From: Silene conica
Taxonomy: Eukaryota; Streptophyta; Magnoliopsida; Caryophyllales; Caryophyllaceae
Length of the DNA stretch: 64,000 bases
Assembly: GCA_029255685.2 (NCBI GenBank)
Contig: CM055312.2
Location: forward strand, 6,224,649 to 6,288,648
Reading direction: 5' to 3'
Shown: positions 37,005 through 48,301 of the stretch, piece after piece
Numbering within the stretch: the first letter of the stretch is position 1
Layout of the letters: every line of letters starts with the position of its first letter
The notes under the pieces: generated by a model
Told to the model about the DNA's origin: nothing
What the model saw: only the letters and a program-made list of their open reading frames with translations
The model's database searches: none
Program-made: the position numbers and the translations under genes

Positions 37005-39044
37005 ACCCAAGGCAGAGTAACACGAAGTTCACTTAGCAGATTGTCAATCCAAATAAGTTCTGCAGTAGCATTAGCCACGGACCGGTACTCGGTTTCCATA
37101 GAGGAACGAGCTATGGTGTGTTGCTTTTTAGAGCTCCAGGATATGGGGTTGCGGCCTAGGTAGACCATGTAGGCACCAGTGGAGGTAAAATCATCGGGAT
37201 CGCAACCCCAATCTGAGTCAAAGTAGGCATGAAGACTTGGAGAGGAGTCGTGGTGGATGACAATTCCATGGGAAGAGGTGCCGACAAGGTAACACAACAA
37301 GCGTTTGAGAGCATTCCAGTGAAACATGGTAGGTTGATGCATAAATTGAGAGAGCTTATTGACAACAAAGGCGATATCGGGACGGGTTAGGGACAAGTAT
37401 TGAAGAGACCCTAGTAGCGCCCGACATTCAGTGGGATTGTCGAAGGTGGGGCTGTCGCGAAGGCTAAGTTTGGATGCAGAATCCATTGGGGTGGTGGCGG
37501 GTTTTGCATCCAGCATGTTTGTACGGTGGAGAATGTCATTGGTGTATTTTTGTTGGTTGAGAAACAGGCCTTGGGAACACGGTTGAACCTTGACCCCAAG
37601 GAAGTAAGAGACTGAACCCAAATCCTTTAACGAGAAGCGAGCAGCTAAGGCAGCAATGAATTCTTGGACGCCATCAACACTTGACCCTGTAACTATTATA
37701 TCATCAACATACACAAGGATAAACAAGGTGTGCGTTCCATGATATAAAAACGACGAAGTGTCAGAGACCGAGTTTTTGAATCCAGTGCTAAGTAGGTAAG
37801 AACGAAGTTCGTTATATCAAGCCCGAGGGGCTTGTTTTAACCCGTAAATAACCTTCTTCAAGCGGCAAATAAGCGTGGGATGTTGGGGATCAACAAACCC
37901 GGTGGTTGGGCCATGAAGACCGTATCAGTGAGAGTACCCTGAAGAAAGGCGTCATTTATGTCCAATTGACGAATGGGCCAGCTACGAGTGACATCAAGAC
38001 TTAACATTAAAGGGACCGTGGTGGGTTTTATAACTGGGTTGAAAGTTTCGGTATAATCAATACCAAGTCGTTGGTTAAATCCTTTTGGGACTAAGCGGGC
38101 CTTGTGTTTGTGGATAGTGCCATCATGGTTAAATTTGGTGCGAAAAACCCACTTGCAACCGACAAGGTTTTCAGCTACAGAGGGTGGGACAAGTTCCCAA
38201 GTCCCGTTTTTGGTTAGAGCAGTGAATTGTTCTTCCATGGCGGCACGCCAAACGGGATCGAGGAGAGCTTGAATGGTGGTTTTGGGCTCGGTTGGCTGAA
38301 GTTGGGCTGAGAGATTGAGCCAATCAATGGGTTTGTAAATATTGTGGGAGGCACGAGTGCCATGGGTATGAGTCGAAGGAGGGGAAGGTGGTGGGGAGGG
38401 AGATGGAGGTGTGGTGGTAGCAGAGGAGGAAGAGGTTGTAGAGGGTGGACTGACAGGGGTCTCGGGGGCTTATGAGTTGGTGGTAGAAGCAGGGAAATGG
38501 GGTGTCGTGGGCTCGGGTGCAGGGGATGACTGCAGTTGGGTGCTAGGTAGGAGTGTAATGGTGAGGTTGCACCAGGTTTCAGACGTGGGTAATGGGACAT
38601 TGGATGGGGTTTAGGGTTTGGGCAGAGAAGGGAAAGAAGGAGTCGACAAACCTAACATGACAGGAACTGTAAATGCGGTTGGTATCGGGATCGAGACATA
38701 AATAAGAGTGTTGGGTTGGTGAGTAGCCGATAAAAACGCAAGGTATAGACCGAGGGTCAAGTTAGTGACTTCATGCAAGATTAGGAATGAGACTTTTGTC
38801 TTCTTCGTGTAACAAAGCTGGGGGTGGGTTGACACTGCCATCGATATACGACGAGAGGCCATACCCTTGTAGTAGAGACTCAAGTTGGAGCCTCCATTGT
38901 TGATAGTTGGTGCCGTCAAATTTGACGACGGAATGAATGTTAATGAACACAAGAGGTTTGTTTGGCTCAGATTGATTTGGGAAAGTGGATCCCGAAATTG
39001 TCGGATTGTGAGAGACGAAGGAAAGACCTTGCTCTATGATACCA
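37005..39044 (-). pseudogene. Copia pol and leader remnant (right piece)
   Basis: Frames at 36995-37726 (reverse transcriptase with YVDD, then RNase H), 37858-38238 (N-terminal part of reverse transcriptase, WVFRTKFNHDGT) and 38214-38952 (Pro/Ser/His-rich linker and integrase-end remnants). The region is broken several times. The primer-binding-like sequence lies at about 39027-39044. Confidence 0.8.
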
Positions 39045-39242
39045 TGAAGAATTTGAACTATTGTATATTAATTGTGTTAATCATGAAAATTACAGAGGAT
39101 TAGTATTTATACAAGTTTCCTAAAGGTTACAATCAATTATCAAAGATACCTTCCTAATTATTACTAGCATATAATTAGGAGCCAAGTTAAGAAAAGATTA
39201 CAAAAAGATTAGGAGAATAATTCTGCTAATTATTCTCTAACA

Positions 39243-39700
39243 AAAACAACATAATTAACACCTTTGTGGTGAGTATCCATGAAAAAACCTTGCTCTATGA
39301 TACCATGAAATACATTTTTAACACCTGCAGTATCCGTCACAAGTTTGTGACGGATACTGTTTCCCCTCACAAATTACTCATGAGAGGTGAGTGGAAAACA
39401 CATGAAGGGTGCCCCACCTTATGCTACATGAAGGGTATCCCACCTTACCCCCTTTGGGAATTAGGGGAACCATGGCGAAATTAGTTTTTTTTACCGGTTG
39501 TATGAACTTTGTACCGATCTCAATATATGTTTTTGGATTCATTCTACTATATTGAAAGATTAGTTGAATAGGTTTATCGATAGATTTAGAATAGCCTACG
39601 AACGAAAGTTTTGTGCTTTTCTAGGAACCCTAAGACCGTAAGGATTTGGATGAATATTGACCGAAAGGCTTATTCACGTTTCTTGAGATTGTGTTTCATG
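39243..39700. other. Flank between the Copia element and solo LTR A
   Basis: Contains a second CCTTGCTCTATGATACCATG (about 39287-39308) identical to the primer-site junction of the adjacent Copia, so probably the relic of an older related element. A hairpin GTCACAAG/CTTGTGAC-type sequence lies near 39333-39347. No gene. Confidence 0.5.
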
Positions 39701-42700
39701 TGTAAAACCCCTCGCGAAAGCGGAAATATAAATCACACAAAGTACCAAAATTGCAGCGGAATTAAAACTTTTTAACAAACTAACATGCGAGGCGCTTTAA
39801 CAACTAAACATGCGAAAGATAAAACATAGATAAGTATAAGTAAATACTATACAAAAGCAGCCCGGGATAGCATATCCCTATAGGCACAAATACTGAAATC
39901 ATAAAACTAAGGTCTAGCTAACGAATGGGCAAAGTCATCGATGAAGGATCATCGCTCGCTAGCCTCAACGTAACCCCCTGCAAACAGCATCAAGTACCTA
40001 CACACATACAACATGTGCGCCACAGTCAGTGGGGAGTGACTAGAGTTCTCATAGCCACCTAATGTCATACAACACAGAACATGTAAACAAGTATCATACT
40101 CCAACATAAACCATCATGTGAAGCATTTATATATCAACATCTCGAACTCTTATCAACATGCCAATACTATGCAAGGCTCTCAACCAACTTCGGAAACTAT
40201 TTGGAAGGAGAGCCGGTTTCCCTTCCGGTTACCCGGCCGGGGGGTCTTTCAATCCAAACCATTTACGAAACCAATTAAAGAGTCATCCAATGCCTTGGAT
40301 GAACAACACTATAAACAAAGTAATATACTCATCACTATCAACATACGTATCTGACACTGTACCAACTCTAGGCAAGCAGATGTACAACAGTAAGTATATA
40401 ACACCGTACCCCTTCTCAGGCAAGTATATACCATCAGCAATATCAGACCATAACCCGAATCCTAGGCATGGAAGGATACAAATACACACTGCAAGGGAAA
40501 ACTCGTATGGAGACTCCATTATACAACCACGGCATAAATACATAGCCTCAGCAAATACAATCCACAAGTATAAACACACCTCAAAATACAAAGGCAAGCA
40601 AAGACTGTGACCTAATCCCAATCACAGCCCCAATACAATATACCTCAAAATACAAAGGCAAGCAAAGATTGTGACCTAATCCCAATCACAGCCTCAATAC
40701 AATACACCTCAAAATACAAAGGCAAGCAGAACTGTAACCTAATCCAAATTACAGTTCCACCAAACATACCCCATAATACAAAGGCAACACAGAACTGTGA
40801 CATAATCCAAATCACAGCCCTACAACAATACACCTCAAAATACAAAGGCAAGCAGAACTGTAACCTAATCCAAATTACAGTTCCACCAAACATACCCCAT
40901 AATACAAAGGCAACACAGAACTGTGACCTAATCCAAATCACAGCCCTACAACAATACACCTCAAAATACAAAGGCAAGCAGAACTGTGACCTAATCCAAA
41001 TCACAGACCTACAACAATACACCTCAAATACAAAGGCAAGTGAAAGCTGTGACCTAATCCCAATCACAGCCCCACAACAATACTTCATCCAAAACTATGA
41101 CCTAAACCAAATCATGGCTTTACAACTTCACTTCTGAAACTTACTCCATTCTTAACCAATCATGCAAACAACGTATATCCAAACCAACACTTAATTGACC
41201 CCGAGAATTAAGCCGAGGGAGAGCCGGTTTCCCTTTCGGTTGCCCGACCGGGGGGTCTCTATCCTCACTCTATTCCCGAACCCAATATAGTGCCGCCCGA
41301 ACCTCGGGGACCTCAAACACACATACAAGTATAAAAGAAAGACTAATTTCGATTAAGTTATTTCTAAACGACTGCTATATATCAAAATATCTTAGTCCGA
41401 TATGAATTATTAACGGTCACCTAAGAACTAACAAATTTTAGACAAGTCACTAACTACTTTATTAAATCTTACTTAGCTCAAAATATATTTTACTAAGTAT
41501 TTGATTACGTTCTAATTAATCGGTTCAACCGATAAAGGAAATAAACACGATTTAAATTAAACTTCATATTATATTACCTATATTTTTAAAACGGGAAAAA
41601 CAACTAACTAATTAAATTATTCCGACAAGCTTCTAATAAGACCGTAAACCATTACTAATTCGTAACGATTTCTAACGTATTATATTTAAACGTAAACAAG
41701 CTAGCAAGCTCGTACGTAAATTAATTAATTCAAGCAAGCTAGCAAGCACGTACGTAAAATAATATTAAAATAATAAAAATATGTAAACATTTGGTATATT
41801 AATGCCATGGCACCCGCCTAATCTAATACAAAAAGTCTTTTATTAGCGTGCCTGGTAAAGTCTTCTTTTTACAGTACAGTGGACAGTGGTTTTGCTTTGT
41901 TCTAAAAAGGATAGGATCCGTCTTCTCGATTGAAAGAATTATACCTCTCTTAGTGGTCTTTCTTCTGATTTTGCTAAATGATTATTTCTCCTACAATCTC
42001 TTTACTAGTAAATTATACTTATATAAGTAGCAGGGCAGGTTGCAAAGAAGGCAATCTATCTATAGTAAGTCCGCCAGTCCGTCTTACAGGGAAAGAGCCA
42101 AATAGTAGCAGTAGCATTACAACAACTTTACAACATATTGTACCAATGAAACACATTAATAGCAATTAAAAGACAAAGCAGTAGGAGCAGTTGTTGTACA
42201 GTAGTAGCACCAGCCCAAGAGGCGTACAACCAGCGATATTCCGCAACAAACTACGACTAACAACATCGAATTAATGTACAGGAAGTAACTGATCAGCGTA
42301 GCAGTATGCAGGAGTAGCGTGACAGCAGTAATGCAGACCAACAACAACAGCCATACACGACTAATTGTGTAGTAGCAACATCTACGGAGTAGTTCAGTGC
42401 AACTAAGCAACAATAATACACACAGGTGCTACGTTCTAGTGCAGTAGCAATTAACAAAGACAATAAAAGAAAACCCAGCAGCAATTAATCAACATTCTTG
42501 TGACGGATATAAATTACCTATAACCTATTAAACACAAAATCCACAACTAATCCATCTAAACATCATAATAAACTCATGTCAACTCAATTTAAGACAAAGG
42601 CCGAGTATTCTCATTATCGTCACCTTAAAAGCGGGTTATGCTCCGAATTCTTCTTCAATAACGAAGCTATCACCCTCCGGGTCCTTTAATCCAACTCTTA

Positions 42701-43182
42701 CAACAAAAGAAACGGGTTTTAGAAGCTTAAAACGGAATTTACCCAAAACAGCGTCTTTTTCGAGTTTGATAAAATTGAAATTGAAAGAGATAGAAAGCTT
42801 GCAAATCTCGCAAGGATTCCGAAAATGTAAGACTTACCGCGATTCGAGTTCGGGAAGAGGTTGAAATGTTGATTTTAAGCTCTTAAGAATGAACAACAAT
42901 GGTGGAAATCAAGAAGCAGTGGAAAAGAAGATGGATGTCAATGGAATAGGGTTTTGGTGGGGTTTATATTGTCCTTTCCATATTTTGAGTCGGGTTACTT
43001 GTTTTGTGAAACGGGTTCAAGTCGGGGTTTGTTTTTGCCAAGTTAACATCTTAAGAACTAAAACACGGATCTTAACGGAGAAACTTAAAATAAATTTACG
43101 ATTTATTATTAAAATATTATTAAATTCCGTAAAATACTTTTAAATTATTAAAATCACTTTTATAAAAATACGGGATGTTACA
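39701..43182 (-). mobile_element. Solo LTR A of a Tekay-like family with internal hairpin array
   Basis: 3,482 bp, ends TGTAAAACCCC and GGGATGTTACA, with a perfect TSD tcatg (39696-39700 and 43183-43187). In reverse orientation the start (TGTAACATCCCG) resembles the start of the chromovirus LTR at 48302, so minus orientation is inferred. Internal landmarks shared with B and C: an AGCCGGTTTCCC...GGGGTCT box at 40207-40250 and again at 41218-41260, the palindrome TCATCCAATGCCTTGGATGA at 40283-40302, and a hairpin array between the two boxes. It lacks the GC-rich hairpins of B and C. No coding capacity. Confidence 0.87.
40600..41125. repeat. Tandem hairpin array in LTR A
   Basis: About nine units of roughly 62 bp. 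Each has a loop like CCTAATCCAAA between arms that pair: CTGTGA with TCACAG, CTGTAA with TTACAG, CTATGA with TCATGG. Arms change together between units. The linker reads like ACACCTCAAAATACAAAGGC. The long frame on the minus strand (40645-41088) is a product of the repeat. Confidence 0.88.
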
Positions 43183-44043
43183 TCATGAGTTGTATACCCT
43201 TTTCTGACTTACCTTAGCGATGGTGAACCGAAGTTTCCAATCATCTTTTTACCTTGTTCTAGACTCTTTTTTTTTTATTTTATCGTCGTAGTTGTTAGAT
43301 TCAAACAAAATAAACAACCCCCTTTTATCGTTCTTTCAATAGACTTTAAATTCGAAAACATAATTAACTTTGTCTCTCTGTGGTTCGACCCTTACTATCA
43401 CTATCTAGCAGATATCCCATGTCTTGCGAGGACGGTATGGTAAAACAGTAAATGTAAGACAAAAATATTTTAGAGTTATGGTTGTTTTTTCCGAATAAAC
43501 TGGACCGGATGTGGATCGAGATTTTCATAAAACTAGATATCCGAATAAGATCCGAATTTAAGTTTTGTTTAAAAAAAAAAGGAAAAATATAAAACTCAAC
43601 CCAAATGGGCCTAATCTAATAATCCTCACTAAAATCTTCAAACCCTAATGCTCACCCATCAGTTTCTCTCCTCACTTTCTAGAGTATCTACCCGCTCCCT
43701 CTCTTTCTACCCGTACATTTACTCTACCTATGTATTTAAAAAGTAAATGTACTGCTACTACATGAGTATGTAACCCAACTCCGTACAGAATATCCACATA
43801 GGCATATAACATATGCACTCCATAGACTATATCCTCATAAGCTAAGGATACATAGGGGAATGTAGCCTCGTTCTTAGAAGCAAAGTCGTGTACATATACT
43901 CTACTTACATATATAAAAAGTAAATGTACTTTACTACTTTTTTAAGGTTTATAAATAACAATTTTTTAAAGTCGACGGATTAGATTGATGTGATGTGACA
44001 TAACTAAACATAACGTTAAGAACATTTGAATGACATCAATATT

Positions 44044-44077
<34 letters not shown>

Positions 44078-44137
44078 TTTTTCATTTTTGGTTGGTTTTG
44101 AAAATTTTGAACTATACTTTGGTATATACGAAGTAAG
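43183..44137. other. Older retroelement-like DNA without genes
   Basis: Just after LTR A the sequence TGTGGTTCGACCCTTACTAT (about 43380-43399) resembles the LTR end of large Gypsy elements, so LTR A probably sits in an older LTR. A direct repeat AAAAAGTAAATGTACT lies at about 43738 and 43917, and a run of about 32 T at 44047-44074. Confidence 0.4.
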
Positions 44138-45426
44138 TGTTGGGAAATGTGTCCTCAACAATAGTGCGATCACGACAATGATAAAATCATTGTCATAAAT
44201 CTTATATGAATATGCAAGGGACGATCCGATATTTGATATAGTCAACTGACCAACATTAATCGGTAATGATTGGCTGACTAGAGTTTGACATTACTGTCGT
44301 ATGACGGTGGTGGTTAGTTGATCTCTTTAGGTCACACCTATAGGACTAACCCCTTAAACATATATTGATTAATTGTATAGGATACAGATTGATCGATATT
44401 CTTAAAACCATATATTGAGAATTCAGAGGTTAAATCTTAAAGTAAGATTTATATTTGAAATTGAAATGTGTCAATTGTCAAGTATTAAACGATATTTTAG
44501 AAATATCGAAATTAGTATTATAAATGGTTCATGGTTATAACAAACGTTGTTAATATATCGTATCGACGATTATTTCGATAACCATGTGTTGGGATGGTAA
44601 TTACGAATTACTAGATTAATTTGTTAAATGTGATTTAATTAATTTAGAAATATTATTTATGTGATAAATATATTTTAAATTAATACAATTAATTATGTCA
44701 CATAAGATGTTACATATTATATAATTGTACAATTATGTTTGTAAAATGAAGGTCCATTTTACTAGTTGTGAACCGTCTAAGTTGATGTTATAAGATAATA
44801 TTATATGATAATTTATCTTATTTACATAATGATTATGTTAAGTTGTGATATGACCTAACACTTAACAATTGTGCATGTGAGTATGACAAAAGCACAATTA
44901 TCCCTTCCCCATGCTTCCCCTACACGGCTAAAATAACCCAACCATTCCCTTTATAAGTCATCATTTCACATGTTGCTTGAATAGCTAACTTAAGTTTTAT
45001 TTTTCAAGTATAAGAAAGATAAAACAATAGTAAGCTATTTTCTAGAGTTAGAAAATCAAATAAAATCCTCTAAAAATATTATTTACTTAATATTCATACT
45101 ACAAATTGTTGTAGTATTTTTAGTAGACTAATAAAGTGAGTATTAGTTTACGGTTTTAAGATAACCGATTCCGTCACCTAGCTCGTGTTCGTGTTTCGGT
45201 GTTTAAGGGTAGGTCTTGGGTGCATCGTAAAGGAGGCAAGCTATCTTGGTTGCTCCGTGGAGGATCGTCCTAGCATTTTTCGGACCGATTGTAAGACCCT
45301 TTCCGTTATTGTTCCGCATTTAGTTTTGCATGCATAAGATCGACTAAATTAATATGAGATTAATTAGTAAAATTAGTAAGACTAAATAATATGAACATGT
45401 TAGTAAGACTATCTCGTTTTCCTTCA
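44138..45426. mobile_element. Solo LTR, probably Copia
   Basis: 1,289 bp starting TGTTGGGAAATGTGTCCTCA and ending TTTTCCTTCA, with a perfect 5-bp TSD gtaag (44133-44137 and 45427-45431). The start is of a type known from plant Copia LTRs; the family is otherwise not fixed. No coding capacity. Confidence 0.85.
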
Positions 45427-45431
45427 GTAAG

Positions 45432-46301
45432 AAGTACTCTTCTTTTTTGGTTTTTTTATTTGGGAGATTGGAGCAAAATATGAGTAAATGTTTGGAAAAT
45501 TAATTAATTTGTAGACCGTCTTAAAATTTTAATAGCAATAAACCGTAAATTACATATAATAAAAGTTAGGGTACCAAATAAATCAATAATAACGATATAC
45601 AGTATTAACGGTCACAAAAATAAAACAAGTATTATAAAAGTAAACTTCAATTTTATATTTATGAGTTCATTTAACATTAACTACAATATAGTTGAAAAAG
45701 TAAATTTGTTTTTTATCTTTTGTATATTTTTCAAATTTTATATTTACGAGTTCATTTAACACTAACTACGAAGTATACTTGAAAAAGTAAACTTCTTTTA
45801 ATCTTTTATAATTTTTTTCACAAGTGAACATTTATTTCAAATTTATATTTACGAGTTTATTTACAGTTCATTTAACGACAATATATATTTTAAATCTGAG
45901 TGTGGTCCTAATTCTATCTTCCTCATTTTCCCTATTTCATTGTATCAGCAAAATAATAAAATAACCGTTCATTCTATCAAAACACAATTTCTTCTCAACT
46001 ATCTTAACACAAAGACCATGATTGTTCAAAACACAATTCCTCCTTTAAAATCTGGGTTTCTATCCTATCAATTGAGGGCTATAATTGGCCTTACTAGGTG
46101 GCTTCCTAAAGGTTCGACTCGGCACTTAATTCTTCAGCTCTTGTTGTGATTAACTACAACGATGAACTTCAACCGACTTCTCTGTTCCGGTGTCGTCAAC
46201 CTTCGCTGCATCAAATCTTACTTCTACCTTAAGAGTTTAATTTCTGATCTTCCATTCTTATGACTAACTGAATTTCTATATTTTATTATTCTCGTTTTCA
46301 G
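45432..46301. other. AT-rich stretch with a degenerate tandem repeat
   Basis: Around 45645-45890 there are two to three degenerate copies of a roughly 95-bp unit containing TATATTTACGAGTTCATTTA. The small open frame at 45940-46149 is not recognised. Sequence just before 46302 ends in a pyrimidine-rich acceptor-like TTTTCAG that serves the topoisomerase fragment. Confidence 0.4.
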
Positions 46302-46764
46302 TGGTGGATAGTTTTGGAGTGGTGAAAACCTATTGTCATGGGCAGAATTTAAGCAGAACAAGGATCTGAAGAAAAAATTTTGGTATCCCAAAGCTTGAAG
46401 ATGCTAATGAAACTGGTGGCAACAGATCCCATTATTGCACCTTCATTTTAACTGAAGGAGATTCGACTAAAGCGTTTGCAGTAAGTCATTAGGCCTAAAT
46501 TATAGTCGTAGCTGGTGGCAGCAGATACAATATGGCCACCTTATGATAATGGCTGACCAGGTTTGGCGACTGACATTTTTTTCTTGGCATTGTTTCTTTG
46601 TTTAGATGCTATTCTGTTTGTACAACTTTGAAGATAAATTATTTTCCCTCACGTTCAATTGCGTTTGATTTATTTGTTGTTTTTGCTCTATGAAGGATCA
46701 TGATGGCTCCTACATCAAGGGGTTTCTTATTAACTTTATTCATCATCATTTATGCTTGAGTTGA
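46302..46764 (+). pseudogene. TOP2: DNA topoisomerase II fragment (TOPRIM part), decayed
   Basis: Three exon-like pieces in the right order. 46302-46480 ends IPKLEDANETGG...FILTEGDSTKAFA before a GTAAGT donor. About 46519-46560 encodes YGHLMIMADQ before GTTTGG. 46696-46764 encodes DHDGSYIKGFLINFIHH after an AAG acceptor. These match the TOPRIM region of eukaryotic type IIA topoisomerase, with EGDS and the DxD part both visible. Much of the domain between pieces one and two is absent, and the frame shifts in the first piece between LKKKF and GIPK. It keeps intron traces, so it is a genomic duplicate and not a processed copy. LTR B begins about 30 bp downstream and may separate it from further exons. 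Confidence 0.82.
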
Positions 46765-47587
46765 CATAATTTGTACTATGTTGGTAGCACACATGTAAAA
46801 CCCCTCGCGAAAGCGTAAATATAAAACATACAAAGTACCAAGAATGCAGCGGAATTTAAAACTTTTCAACATAAATAAACATGCGAGGTGTTTTAACAAA
46901 CTAAACATGCGGAAGATAAAACATAGATAAGTATATAAGTACTATACAAAAGCAGCCCGGGATAGCATATCCCTACAGGCACAAAAATACGGAAAACATA
47001 AAGCTAAGGTCTAGCTAACGAATGGGTAAAATCATCGATGAAGGATCATCGCTCGCTAGCCTCAACGTAACCCCCTGGAGAACAGCATCAAGTACCTACA
47101 CACATACAACATGTGCGCCACAGTCAGTGGGGAGTGACTAGAGTTCTCATAGCCACCTAATGTCATACAACACAGAACATGAAATTACAAGTATCATACT
47201 CCAACATAAACAATCATGTGAAGCATTTATCTCAACATATCGATCTCCTATCATCATGCGAACACTTTGCAAAGGCTCTCAACCAACTTCGGAAACTATT
47301 TGGAAGGAGAGCCGGTTTCCCTTCCGGTTGCCCGGCCGGGGGGTCTTTCTATCCAAACCATTTACGAAACCAATTAAAGAGTCATCCAATGCCTTGGATG
47401 AACAACACTATAAGCAAGGTACTAAACTCCTCGATATCAGCATACATATCCGACACCGTACCCACTCTAGGCAAGCAGATGACAACAGCATGTATATAAC
47501 ACTGTACCCCATCCTAGGCAAGTATATACCATATCAGCAATTAGTATCCATATGCACTAATACACCTTATAAATACAAAGGCAACCA

Positions 47588-48301
47588 AAAGCTGTGACTT
47601 AATCCTAATCACAGTCTCACAACAATACACCTCAAATACAAAGGCAAACAAGACTGTAACCTAATCCAAATTAAAGTCCCACAACAATACATAACCCATA
47701 ATCCAAAGGCAAGCAAGACTGTAACCTAATCCAAATTACAGTCCTACCACAACATACCCCATAATCCAAAGGTAACACAGAACTGTAACCTAATCCAAAT
47801 TACAGTCCTAACACAACATAACCCATAATCCAAAGGTAACACAGAACTGTAACCTAATCCAAATTACAGTCCTAACACAACATACCCCATAATCCAAAGG
47901 TAACACAGAACTGTAACCTAATCCAAATTACAGTCCTAACACAACATACCCCATAATCCAAAGGTAACACAGAACTGTAACCTAATCCAAATTACAGTCC
48001 TAACACAACATACCCCATAATCCAAAGGTAACACAGAACTGTAACCTAATCCAAATTACAGTCCTAACACAACATACCCCATAATCCAAAGGTAACACAG
48101 AACTGTAACCTAATCCAAATTACAGTCCTAACACAACATACCCCAAAATCCAAAGGTAACACAGAACTGTAACCTAATCCAAATTACAGTCCTAACACAA
48201 CATACCCCATAATCCAAAGGTAACACAGAACTGTAACCTAATCCAAATTACAGTCCTAACACAACATACCCCATAATCCAAAGGTAACACAGAACTGTAA
48301 C
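47588..48301. repeat. Tandem hairpin array in LTR B, left part
   Basis: About eleven and a half units, very regular at 64 bp from 47780 on. Loop CCTAATCCAAA, arms CTGTAA/TTACAG, first unit CTGTGA/TCACAG. The central units are near identical, so the array has expanded recently. Interrupted in a GTAAC step by the chromovirus. Confidence 0.9.

Larger units (their letters stand above)
26983..39242 (-). mobile_element. Ty1/Copia element, broken, host to two later insertions
   Basis: LTRs at 26983-27735 (which includes a MITE) and 39045-39242 (198 bp, TG...CA). A perfect 5-bp TSD aaaac lies at 26978-26982 and 39243-39247. Next to the right LTR on the minus strand is a primer binding site like TGGTATCATAGAGC, and next to the left LTR a purine tract, giving minus orientation. 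Parts left: the region before reverse transcriptase, reverse transcriptase and RNase H; gag, protease and most of integrase are not recognisable. A 9 kb non-coding LTR element sits in RNase H. Broken in several places; older than both of its insertions. Confidence 0.85.

Noticed and set aside
40645-41088. 147-codon frame on the minus strand of LTR A
   Set aside because: Translation of the 62-bp hairpin array.
42156-42484. Hydrophobic minus-strand frames in LTR A
   Set aside because: AGTAGCA-rich repetitive DNA inside a solo LTR; no start context or family.
47588-48301. Regular direct repeats that look like a CRISPR array
   Set aside because: Plant nuclear DNA, the whole 64-bp unit is repeated with no unique spacers, and it lies inside an LTR.
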